DNA of 64,000 bases from UBA6059 sp964351595 (GTDB taxonomy: Bacteria; Bacteroidota; Bacteroidia; Cytophagales; Cyclobacteriaceae). The translations under genes and the position numbers were made by a program. The notes under the pieces were generated by a model, which was not told the origin of the DNA, did not search any database, and saw only the letters and a list, made by a program, of their open reading frames with translations. Shown piece by piece: positions 45,250-52,425 of this stretch (position 1 is its first letter; each line of letters begins with the position of its first letter). Where the stretch lies: assembly GCA_964351595.1 (NCBI GenBank), contig CAYGOT010000016.1:14368-78367 (forward strand). Reading direction: 5' to 3'.

Positions 45250-45741
45250 ATGGACAAACTTTTGGTAGCAGTACTCGGACATAGTAACTCAGGCAAGTCG
45301 ACAACTTGGAACGAACTCTTCGGAAGAACAGTCAAAACTGGCAAATATGAACACCAACTTTATTTGAATTCAACTGAATTTGTGAACGTCTTTTTAGTCA
45401 GTGGCAGTCCTGAAGAAAGGCAGAAATATGTTGGTGAATTGATTACTGTTAGCGAACCAAGAATAGTTCTATGCTCGATGCAATATCGCGAGGATGTCAG
45501 ACAAACTATTGATTATTTCGTGGAAGGAGACTACCAAACTTATTGCCAATGGATTAACCCCGGTTATCATGATCCGAATGACTATCCCCAATTTGATGAT
45601 CTTGGGATTTTTAACTATTTACAAGGATTAGGAGCAACTGTAGGAATCAGAAATGGTAAGATTAGTAGCTCATCTAGAGTTCAAGAAGTAAGAGAGTTTA
45701 TTTACGGTTGGGCGACCTATAAAAACCTAATTCGTACCTAA
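45250..45741 (+). CDS. Small P-loop protein paired with a HEPN-like gene
   Basis: 163 residues beginning MDKLLVAVLGHSNSGKST; the Walker A loop GHSNSGKST spans residues 10-18. A strand RIVLCSMQYRED near residue 77 lies where a Walker B would be, but lacks the typical acidic end. The rest has no recognised domain. The stop overlaps the next start by one base (TAATG). The pair is therefore cotranslated. It may be a small GTPase- or kinase-like protein that regulates its partner (inference). Confidence 0.68.
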   Translation: MDKLLVAVLGHSNSGKSTTWNELFGRTVKTGKYEHQLYLNSTEFVNVFLVSGSPEERQKYVGELITVSEPRIVLCSMQYREDVRQTIDYFVEGDYQTYCQWINPGYHDPNDYPQFDDLGIFNYLQGLGATVGIRNGKISSSSRVQEVREFIYGWATYKNLIRT

Positions 45742-46181
45742 TGTCCAAGCTTAATTGTCTAATAGGTGATATAATCAGCGGATTTGTCAGAACAGAGTTT
45801 ATTCTATCTCAGATTCTTTCCGAACTAGGTTTTCGAAACAATCGAATTGACTTCTTCGCAGATAGTCGTACTGAGAAAAAACTTAAAGACATCCGATCTG
45901 AATTCGAGGAATCCGATCTACTCAACAAGCACGAATTTATAGCTTTGATAGACGAACTTGATGAACTTAGAGAACAGAGAAACATTGTTGTTCACAGCCT
46001 TGTACTAACTGAAATTGGAAATCATGACAACCACATATTTCACAATTATCAAAGGCTTAAGACAGGAATTCTGAACAAGACAAGACAATACAAAACCTCT
46101 GACTTGATCCACTTACAAAAAGAACTTATTAGAGTCCATAACGGATTTCACGAACTGCATTTTAGCAAAAAAAGTGGCTAA
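45741..46181 (+). CDS. HEPN-like protein with an RX4H motif
   Basis: 146 residues, all helical, with a charged central helix (EFIALIDELDELREQ). The sequence RNIVVH (near residue 90) fits the Rx4-6H motif of HEPN ribonucleases. The pattern of a helical body with R-N-x3-H is also seen in HEPN toxins and Cthe_2314-type proteins. Cotranslated with the preceding P-loop gene; the stop TAA forms the first bases of the palindrome at 46179. Ribonuclease activity and toxicity are not shown. Confidence 0.6.
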   Translation: MSKLNCLIGDIISGFVRTEFILSQILSELGFRNNRIDFFADSRTEKKLKDIRSEFEESDLLNKHEFIALIDELDELREQRNIVVHSLVLTEIGNHDNHIFHNYQRLKTGILNKTRQYKTSDLIHLQKELIRVHNGFHELHFSKKSG

Positions 46182-46405
46182 CAGACGCTCATTCGCCATG
46201 TGTCTTGGTGCCTTCTGAAACAGCATCGGGACTTGACCGCTACTCTGCCCATTCTGATACTTCATCTCCCGCCCCACTTTCCTTCTTTCTGGCTGAAGAC
46301 TTGTGGAACGCAGTGCTTCGTAGATGCCGTTGTGGGTATTGGGCAGTTTCGCTACATTAGTGCTTTCTAGCTATCTCTGGACACACGGCGGATAGCTGGT
46401 CGTTA
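46179..46405. repeat. Long TAAC-GTTA palindrome following the HEPN-like gene
   Basis: The 26-nt arms 46179-46204 and 46380-46405 form an imperfect inverted repeat starting TAAC and ending GTTA. The gene's stop codon TAA is part of the left arm. Inner motifs TTGTGGAACGCA (46301-46312) and GGCAG-N-TTCGCTAC (46342-46355) also occur in the element at 22563-22794, with spacing of 41 against 39. This resembles an attC-like cassette end. Confidence 0.65.
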
Positions 46406-46417
46406 GATGCAATACCC

Positions 46418-46774
46418 TCATTTCATAGATTCTTCTCTGTGCTCAAGACCCCAGTCCAGCATGGCATCCAGCACTTTGGTGATTTTACGCCCAGATTCCG
46501 TAAGGTGATACTCTATACGAACGGGTGTGCTATCGTATACTTTCCTCTCAACAATTCCGTTCACCTCCAGCTCCTTCAGCTCCTTCGAAAGCATCCTTGG
46601 CGTTATCTTCTCGATATTGTCTTGAAGGTCTTTGAACCTAATTTTCCCTGAAAGCAAAGAAGCGATAATAGGCAACTTCCATTTGCCACTAATTACATTG
46701 AGCGCATCATTTACCGCCAACACAAACTGACGAGGACACTGCCTCACTTCTTCTTTCTCCAAAATATGACTCAT
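46418..46774 (-). CDS. HxlR family transcriptional regulator (DoxX cluster)
   Basis: About 118 residues from the ATG at 46774-46772, beginning MSHILEKEEVRQCPRQF. The HxlR winged-helix pattern is complete: ALNVISGKWKLPIIASLLSGK, RFKDLQDNIEKITPRMLSKEL, then VERKVYDSTPVRIEYHLTESG. One Cys (near residue 12) could sense redox change as in other HxlR proteins. Divergent from the DoxX gene with an 8-bp inverted repeat between, so probably an autoregulator and local regulator. A TTG nine codons upstream is rejected as start. Confidence 0.88.
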   Translation of the reverse strand: MSHILEKEEVRQCPRQFVLAVNDALNVISGKWKLPIIASLLSGKIRFKDLQDNIEKITPRMLSKELKELEVNGIVERKVYDSTPVRIEYHLTESGRKITKVLDAMLDWGLEHREESMK

Positions 46775-46802
46775 ACTATTAATTGCTTTTAAGGTATACA
46801 AA

Positions 46803-46836
46803 AGTATAGTAGTATTTTTTAGAAACCAACTATACT
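46803..46836. promoter_or_regulatory. Inverted repeat operator between HxlR and DoxX genes
   Basis: AGTATAGT (46803-46810) and ACTATACT (46829-46836) form a perfect 8-bp inverted repeat with an 18-bp gap, close to the HxlR start. It is a likely HxlR-binding site. The surrounding DNA is AT-rich and must hold both divergent promoters. Confidence 0.55.
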
Positions 46837-46882
46837 AAATATATCTATGTACGTACATTTGCTTTCTAAAGAATAACAAAAA

Positions 46883-47281
46883 ATGAAAAGTAACAAAGCT
46901 ATTAATATTGGCCTTTGGGTCGCACAAGTCATTTTATTCGGCATGTTTGCTATGGCCGGATTCATGAAGATTAGTCAGCCTATCTCCGAACTATCGCAGA
47001 TGTTACCCTGGGCAGCAGAAGTTCCAGCATTACTGGTTCGCTTTATTGGTCTCAGTGAAATATTAGGTGCATCGGGGCTCTTGCTCCCTTCCATTCTGAG
47101 AATCAAACCAAATCTGACTCCACTGGCAGCCAAGGGTCTGACTGTGGTCATGGTTTTCGCTTTGATCTTTCATATCTCGAGGGGTGAGTTCGAGGTAATA
47201 GGTATGAATGTGATTTTAGGTCTTATAGCAGTTTTTATTGCATGGGGACGAACCAAAAAAGCCATAATTTCACCCAAATAA
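46883..47281 (+). CDS. DoxX family membrane protein
   Basis: 132 residues with four membrane helices: AQVILFGMFAMAGFMKISQP, LVRFIGLSEILGASGLLLPS, a third around LTVVMVFALIFHISRGEF and a fourth at the C-terminus. The sequence GFMKISQP in the first helix is a family mark. DoxX-like proteins are associated with redox and stress functions in the membrane. It is cotranscribed with the dioxygenase (18 bases apart) and controlled by the divergent HxlR gene (inference). Confidence 0.83.
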   Translation: MKSNKAINIGLWVAQVILFGMFAMAGFMKISQPISELSQMLPWAAEVPALLVRFIGLSEILGASGLLLPSILRIKPNLTPLAAKGLTVVMVFALIFHISRGEFEVIGMNVILGLIAVFIAWGRTKKAIISPK

Positions 47282-47299
47282 ATTACCAAATATGGAGAT

Positions 47300-48196
47300 A
47301 TGAATCGCAATGAATTCGTCAAATCTCTGCTAGCTGTCACAGCCATGAGCTCATTGGGAAACCTCAAAACATTCGCGGATAGTCTGCCTTCTCAGGGTAA
47401 AAGAATGCCAGTATTATTTACATCACACGGCAATCCAATGGATATTCCTCTCAGTAAGGAGGAACGTCCATTTTGGAACAGCCTGTATGAATTGGGGCAG
47501 ATGCTGCAAAAAGGCTATGAAGTCAAAGCAGCTCTGGTTGTGTCGGCACATTGGTGCACCAGGGGAACATTTGTAAACATCTCAAAGGAGCAAGAGCAGA
47601 TCTACGATTACTTCGGTTTCCCAAAGCACTTTTACGATCCTAAATACCACGCATCAGGAGCTCCTGAAATTGCCCATGAAGTTCACAAAATAGTGCCATC
47701 AGTGAAGGAAACTGATGAATGGGGGCTGGATCATGGTGCATGGCCTATGCTTATGCATCTTTTTCCAAATGCTAACATTCCCGTGTTCCAAATGAGCATT
47801 GACTACTATGCCAAGCCGTCGTACCATTATGAATTGGGTAAGCAATTGAAATCATTAAGAGAAAAAGGAGTGTTGATCATTGGCAGTGGCTCCCTGGTAC
47901 ATAACCTGCCTATGGCCATGCAAAAAATGCGATCCGGAGACCATTCTCCCTATGGCTGGGAACCTGAATATGACGCATGGATTAAAAAGCAAATTGCTGA
48001 GAGAAAATTTGAAAATGTAATCAATTATGAAACCAGCCATAAGTTAGGCAAACTAGCCGCTCCTACCCCGGATCACTTCGTACCGGTGCTTTACAGCTTG
48101 GGGTTGACAGACAACAAAGACGACATCCAATTCTTTTATGAAGAGGAACCGAGTTTAGCAGCATTCAGTGAGCTAAGCTTTATTGTTAGAAGCTAG
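47300..48196 (+). CDS. Extradiol ring-cleavage dioxygenase (YgiD/DODA type)
   Basis: 298 residues. A short N-terminal leader is followed by the LigB-type domain: VLFTSHGNPMDIP with metal-binding His (near residue 43), ALVVSAHWCTRG (His), WGLDHGAWPMLMHLFP and SGSLVHNLPMAM. These hallmarks match the 4,5-DOPA dioxygenase family, which cleaves aromatic diols using a non-haem metal. The N-terminus might be a signal sequence. Second gene of the HxlR-DoxX cluster. Confidence 0.9.
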   Translation: MNRNEFVKSLLAVTAMSSLGNLKTFADSLPSQGKRMPVLFTSHGNPMDIPLSKEERPFWNSLYELGQMLQKGYEVKAALVVSAHWCTRGTFVNISKEQEQIYDYFGFPKHFYDPKYHASGAPEIAHEVHKIVPSVKETDEWGLDHGAWPMLMHLFPNANIPVFQMSIDYYAKPSYHYELGKQLKSLREKGVLIIGSGSLVHNLPMAMQKMRSGDHSPYGWEPEYDAWIKKQIAERKFENVINYETSHKLGKLAAPTPDHFVPVLYSLGLTDNKDDIQFFYEEEPSLAAFSELSFIVRS

Positions 48197-48220
48197 TTCA
48201 AATAACTTACAAAGCATCTA

Positions 48221-48310
48221 GTCGAGTAGGTAAAGGTGAATCTCACCCCTAAACCTCTCCCAGAACCGTGCGGGGACGCCCAGTCGTGAACCTCTCGATT
48301 CATACGACTC
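48221..48310 (-). mobile_element. Group II intron 3' remnant (domains V and VI, degenerate)
   Basis: On the minus strand a domain V-like hairpin starts at 48310: GAGTCGTATGAATC, tetraloop GAGA, GGTTCACG, and the closing strand ACGGTTC ending at 48263. Seven pairs link the outer strands, and five the inner stem. A domain VI-like stretch and a CCTACTCGAC 3' end lie down to 48221. The joint between GGTTCACG and CACGGTTC carries about 14 extra bases, so catalysis is probably lost. No intron-encoded protein or 5' part is nearby. Confidence 0.6.
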
Positions 48311-48413
48311 TTATTATGCAGTCAAACTAGCCTGAACTTCGTGTCAGACCAATTTATATCGCGTTAGATTCCATTCTCCGCTCTAGCAACTCTCATCTCA
48401 AATTCCTAACTTT

Positions 48414-48647
48414 ATGAACATGAATGTCAAGGAAAGAATAAAGGAGAGGGTCAATGACATCAACGATCCAAGGCTTTTAGATGAACTTCTAAAAGCAGTT
48501 GAACTGGAACATGAAATCGAACATTTAGACCAAATAACAGACCTTGAGAAGAGAGCAATAGACGAAGGAATTTCTGATGCTGAATTAGGTAAACTCCATT
48601 CCAACTCGGAAGCAAGCCAACTGGTTAAAGAATGGCAACAAAAATAA
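48414..48647 (+). CDS. Antitoxin of a ParE/RelE type toxin-antitoxin pair
   Basis: 77 residues, helical, with acidic and basic patches (VNDINDPRLLDELLKAVELE) and a C-terminal segment with SQLVKEWQQK. It has the size and position of an antitoxin preceding a ParE/RelE toxin and overlaps it by 16 bases. A clear DNA-binding fold is not seen. It is probably degraded by proteases under stress and neutralises the toxin; this role rests on gene order. Confidence 0.72.
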   Translation: MNMNVKERIKERVNDINDPRLLDELLKAVELEHEIEHLDQITDLEKRAIDEGISDAELGKLHSNSEASQLVKEWQQK

Positions 48648-48925
48648 GATGGACAACAAAATCCATTATTGATCGAACGAAGATTTACAAGTACTGGCTT
48701 GAACGTAATCAATCAGAAGCTTATCCTGAGAAACTTGAACAACTCTTCGAGAAATCGGCTGAACTCATTTCCAATTTTCCGAACATTGGCACACGAACTG
48801 ACTATAGAAATGTGTACTCCAAGGTCGTCAGAGATTACAAACTTTTCTATCGAATAGAGACTGATGAAATCCAAATTCTCAGAGTTTGGGATTCTCGTCA
48901 ACATCCCGACTCATCAGAATCGTGA
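48632..48925 (+). CDS. ParE/RelE family toxin
   Basis: 97 residues with a ParE-like pattern: an N-terminal strand (MATKIRWTTKSI), two helices (KIYKYWLERNQSEAYPEKLE and QLFEKSAELISNFP), then the strand-rich end NIGTRTDYRNVYSKVV, YKLFYRIETDEIQILRVWDSR. The RVWDSRQHP end is characteristic. It would inhibit gyrase or cleave mRNA depending on subfamily; which one is not clear. It lies just downstream of a group II intron remnant. Confidence 0.85.
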   Translation: MATKIRWTTKSIIDRTKIYKYWLERNQSEAYPEKLEQLFEKSAELISNFPNIGTRTDYRNVYSKVVRDYKLFYRIETDEIQILRVWDSRQHPDSSES

Positions 48926-49019
48926 AAACAAAAATCTAACATTCGCTAACCACGTTACGGGTTATCCTGAGTTTGTAACACGGATGTCATCTCAGGATGC
49001 TATATTATCAACTAACGAA

Positions 49020-49055
49020 AAAGCTCCTCACCATTGCTGATAAGGAGCTTTTCAA
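49020..49055 (-). terminator. Terminator of katG, possibly bidirectional
   Basis: AAAAGCTCCT and AAGGAGCTTTT (about 49020-49054) form a stem with T-runs on both strands. The loop contains ACCATTGCTGAT, which also occurs in the terminator at 32376-32399. It lies about 20 bases beyond the katG stop. Confidence 0.72.
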
Positions 49056-49074
49056 TAAATGAGTATGTCAAGAC

Positions 49075-51279
49075 TTATTTCAAGTCGAAGCGGTCAAGGT
49101 TCATCACCTTGTCCCAAGCAGCGACAAAGTCTTTCACGAACTTATCTTCTCCGTCTGCACAAGCGTAGACTTCCGCAACCGCACGCAGCTCAGTGTTGGA
49201 TCCGAAGATCAGGTCTACACGAGTACCTGTCCACTTCACATCACCTGTCTTGCGGTCACGGCCTTCGAATACAGTCTGGCTGTCGTTAGCCGCAGACCAT
49301 GTCGTACCAAAGTCAAGTAGACTTGTGAAGAAGTCGTTGGTCAGCTGACCGGGACGATCGGTGAAGACACCATGCTTAGACGCATCATAGTTAGCATCTA
49401 GTGCACGCATACCTCCGACTAATGCCGTCATCTCAGGAGTAGTAAGCTGCATCAACTGTGCTTTGTCCACGAGCATCTTTTCAGCTGGTACTTCATGTCC
49501 ACCCTTCTGATAGTTTCTAAAGCCATCTGCAAGTGGCTCTAGTGCTGCGAAAGACTCCACATCTGTCTGCTCAGCAGAAGCATCAGCACGACCGGGGGTA
49601 AACGGTACAGTCACATCATGTCCGGCTGCCTTGGCTGCTTTCTCTACGCCAGCACATCCGGCTAGCACGATCAGATCGGCCATTGATACCGGCTTACCAA
49701 ACTCTTTCCGGACCCTTTCCAGGGTGTCAAGCACCTTGTTGAGTCGAGATGGGTTGTTGGCTTCCCAGGTATTCTGAGGAGCAAGTCTCACACGACCACC
49801 ATTTGCACCACCACGCTTGTCAGATCCACGGAAGGTAGAAGCTGACGCCCATGCGGTACTTACAAGTTCAGCAACTGATAGTCCTGTATCCAGAATCTTG
49901 CCCTTAAGCGTGGCTACATCTGCATCGTTGATCAACTCATGATCCACAGCCGGGATTGGGTCTTGCCATAATAATTCTTCCTTAGGTACCTCTGGGCCTA
50001 AGTAAAGCTCCTTAGGTCCCATGTCTCTGTGCGTTAGCTTAAACCACGCCCTGGCAAATGCATCCGCAAACTCTTCGGGATTTTCATGGAATCTCTTCGA
50101 GATCGGCGCATAGATAGGATCTACTTTCAACGCCATGTCAGCTGTAGTCATCATCAAAGGCTGCTGCTTTGATGCATCACCAGCTGCGGGGGCCATTCTT
50201 GCTTTAGAGGCGGCAGTTGGTGTCCACTGATTAGCACCTGCCGGGCTCTTAGTGAGCTCCCAGTCATAGCCGAGTAGTACGGTGAAGTAGTCATTGTCCC
50301 ATTGGGTAGGGTTAGGCGTCCATGCACCTTCGATACCACTGGTGATCGTGTAATCACCATGGCCAGTAACGTAGGAGTTTTTCCATCCCAGGCTCTGCTC
50401 CTCGATCCCTGCACCAGCGGGCTCTCTGCCCACGTACTTGTCAGGATCACCAGCACCGTGTGCTTTACCGAAGGTGTGTCCTCCAGCAACCAACGCTACG
50501 GTCTCCTCGTCATTCATTGCCATTCGGCCAAATGTCTCACGGATGTCGATCGCCGACTTAGCAGGATCAGGGTTTCCGTTAGGGCCTTCAGGGTTGACAT
50601 AGATCAATCCCATCTGTACAGCGCCCAGTGGATTCTCAAGTTCACGATCACCCGTGTATCGTTTATCGCCCAACCATTCTGTCTCAGCACCCCAGTAGAT
50701 ATCCTCCTCCGGCTCCCAGACGTCCACACGTCCACCACCGAAACCGAAAGTCTCTAGGCCCATCGACTCAATCGCACAGTTACCTGCTAATACCATGAGG
50801 TCAGCCCATGAAAGGGCCTTACCATATTTCTTTTTTACCGGCCAAAGTAAAAGGCGCGCCTTGTCGAGGTTGCCATTGTCAGGCCAACTGTTGAGCGGCG
50901 CGAAACGCTGGGTTCCAGAGCCCGCTCCACCGCGACCGTCCTGGATACGATACGTACCGGCACTGTGCCATGCCATTCTGATGAAGAAAGGTCCGTAGTG
51001 ACCATAGTCCGCCGGCCACCAGTCCTGTGAGTCAGTCATCAGATCATATAGATCTTGCTTCACTGCCTTCAAGTCCAGCTTTTTGAACTCCTCAGCATAG
51101 TCGAAATTTTCGTCCATCGGATTGGACATAGATGAGTGCTGACGCAGGATGTTCAAGTTCAGCTGGTTAGGCCACCAGTCGCGGTTAGAGGTACCACCAC
51201 CAGCGGTTTGCTTCAATTCTCCGCCCATGAATGGACATTTGTCAATGTCGTTGATGTCGTAGCTTCCGTTATTTCCCAT
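49075..51279 (-). CDS. katG: Catalase-peroxidase
   Basis: 734 residues, full length for the family. The distal haem pocket is FIRMAWHSAGTYRI (Arg, Trp, His); the proximal His lies in AGGHTFGKAHGAGD. Trp, Tyr (GLIYVNPEGPNG) and Met (ETFGRMAMNDEE), which form the covalent adduct, are all present. The C-terminal half repeats the fold without haem binding. It removes hydrogen peroxide in the cytoplasm. Monocistronic, with a terminator close to its 3' end. It starts at the ATG at 51279-51277. Confidence 0.96.
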   Translation of the reverse strand: MGNNGSYDINDIDKCPFMGGELKQTAGGGTSNRDWWPNQLNLNILRQHSSMSNPMDENFDYAEEFKKLDLKAVKQDLYDLMTDSQDWWPADYGHYGPFFIRMAWHSAGTYRIQDGRGGAGSGTQRFAPLNSWPDNGNLDKARLLLWPVKKKYGKALSWADLMVLAGNCAIESMGLETFGFGGGRVDVWEPEEDIYWGAETEWLGDKRYTGDRELENPLGAVQMGLIYVNPEGPNGNPDPAKSAIDIRETFGRMAMNDEETVALVAGGHTFGKAHGAGDPDKYVGREPAGAGIEEQSLGWKNSYVTGHGDYTITSGIEGAWTPNPTQWDNDYFTVLLGYDWELTKSPAGANQWTPTAASKARMAPAAGDASKQQPLMMTTADMALKVDPIYAPISKRFHENPEEFADAFARAWFKLTHRDMGPKELYLGPEVPKEELLWQDPIPAVDHELINDADVATLKGKILDTGLSVAELVSTAWASASTFRGSDKRGGANGGRVRLAPQNTWEANNPSRLNKVLDTLERVRKEFGKPVSMADLIVLAGCAGVEKAAKAAGHDVTVPFTPGRADASAEQTDVESFAALEPLADGFRNYQKGGHEVPAEKMLVDKAQLMQLTTPEMTALVGGMRALDANYDASKHGVFTDRPGQLTNDFFTSLLDFGTTWSAANDSQTVFEGRDRKTGDVKWTGTRVDLIFGSNTELRAVAEVYACADGEDKFVKDFVAAWDKVMNLDRFDLK

Positions 51280-51598
51280 TCTTATAGATTTTATTGTTTA
51301 CTAGATACATAGATACCATAATATTTATTTATTAATCTTATAAAGCTATAACCGTAGCTTATATCCCTTAGCCGCCCGAGATAGCCATGAATTTAGGCAA
51401 ATCGTCCATCACAAGTTCTCATTTGGTCATGACAGTTATCAGTCACCGTACCCGAAAAAACTCATGCATCATCAAGCGGTTCGTCGCGCTTCGTCCAGGG
51501 CCTTTGCGTCATTCAGTCCTGCGTTAGAATGTGTGAGAACTCCTCGATGCTTTATCTTTTCAGGATTAACATCTGCTACCGCAATATCAAACTGAAGC
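51280..51598. other. Intergenic region upstream of katG, divergent from a GNAT gene
   Basis: An AT-rich stretch (about 51300-51350) probably holds the katG promoter, but no clear peroxide-regulator (OxyR or PerR) box was identified. The remaining DNA to 51598 shows no convincing gene or repeat. Confidence 0.4.
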
Positions 51599-52051
51599 AT
51601 GCACATTAGAAAAGCTACCGCAAAAGACATTCCCACGATAGTGGCTATGCTGGCCGATGATGAGCTAGGCAAGCAGCGTGAGGACTATCAGGTTCCCCTA
51701 CCGGAATCGTATCAGCTCGCCTTTGAAAATATTGATGCCGATCCCAATCAGGAGCTCATCGTGGTAGAGAATCATGATCACAAGATCATGGGGACATTGC
51801 AGCTCAGCTTCATGCAGTATCTGACCTATCGGGGTGGTATCAGGGCGCAGATCGAAGGTGTCAGAATCCACAAAGACTTCAGAGGTCAGGGCTTGGGCAA
51901 GGCCATGTTTGAGTGGGCTATCAACCGTGCAAGAGAGCGCGGTGCTCACCTGCTACAACTCACAAGTGATAAGCAGCGGCCAGATGCGATCAAGTTCTAT
52001 GAAGGACTTGGCTTCAAAGCGACACACGAAGGCATGAAGATTCATTTTTGA
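51599..52051 (+). CDS. GNAT family N-acetyltransferase
   Basis: 150 residues with the whole GNAT fold. Motif A is visible as IEGVRIHKDFRGQGLGKAMF (RGQGLG, near residue 100). The start MHIRKATAKDIPTIVAMLAD is typical. It transfers acetyl from acetyl-CoA to an amine on an unknown acceptor. The acceptor cannot be predicted from the sequence. It is followed by a GC-rich hairpin and a copy of the nested repeat. Confidence 0.9.
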   Translation: MHIRKATAKDIPTIVAMLADDELGKQREDYQVPLPESYQLAFENIDADPNQELIVVENHDHKIMGTLQLSFMQYLTYRGGIRAQIEGVRIHKDFRGQGLGKAMFEWAINRARERGAHLLQLTSDKQRPDAIKFYEGLGFKATHEGMKIHF

Positions 52052-52138
52052 TGGTTCCTGATTCGATCGCGGTTTGTATCTTGACTGAGTAACCTGACTT
52101 TGACCTTTAAAACCTAATAAATTGTCATATCGCAGTGC

Positions 52139-52199
52139 AGCCCGCCTTGCTCGCTGGCGCTGAAGCTTTAGCGAAAGAGTCCGGCGAGGCGGGCGGGCT
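52139..52199. repeat. GC-rich imperfect hairpin downstream of the GNAT gene
   Basis: The arms AGCCCGCC-N4-TCGC (from 52139) and the stretch ending GGCGGGCGGGCT (to 52199) pair imperfectly around a near-palindrome CGCTGAAGCTTTAGCG. It lies about 90 bases after the GNAT stop and differs in base composition from its surroundings, so it may be a terminator or a separate repeat family. Confidence 0.5.
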
Positions 52200-52208
52200 C
52201 ATAACGTA

Positions 52209-52324
52209 CCAATGACGTATTTATAGCTGTCAGTCTGAGGCTCTCGAAGACTTGTTGCGAAACCCTGCAAAGAATCCTTCGAGAGCCTCAGGATGACCAA
52301 TATTGGGGAACTATAGGTCATTGG
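52209..52324. repeat. Nested inverted repeat, copy C of the dispersed palindrome
   Basis: The inner arms CTGAGGCTCTCGAAG (52235-52249) and CTTCGAGAGCCTCAG (52277-52291) are a perfect 15-bp inverted repeat. They sit inside outer arms CCAATGAC (52209-52216) and GTCATTGG (52317-52324), extended inward by TATAG / CTATA. It is related to the palindromes at 3272 and 11205; the outer arms differ in all three. The rest of the gap to 52425 contains no clear feature. Confidence 0.72.
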
Positions 52325-52425
52325 AATTTGTGCGTTTGAAACCCAAATGTTAAGTCTCTAAAAGACAGTATTTTAGGTTTCAAAAGCCCTGATTTGTTGA
52401 ACTTAGGTTAGAATTATACTTCATT

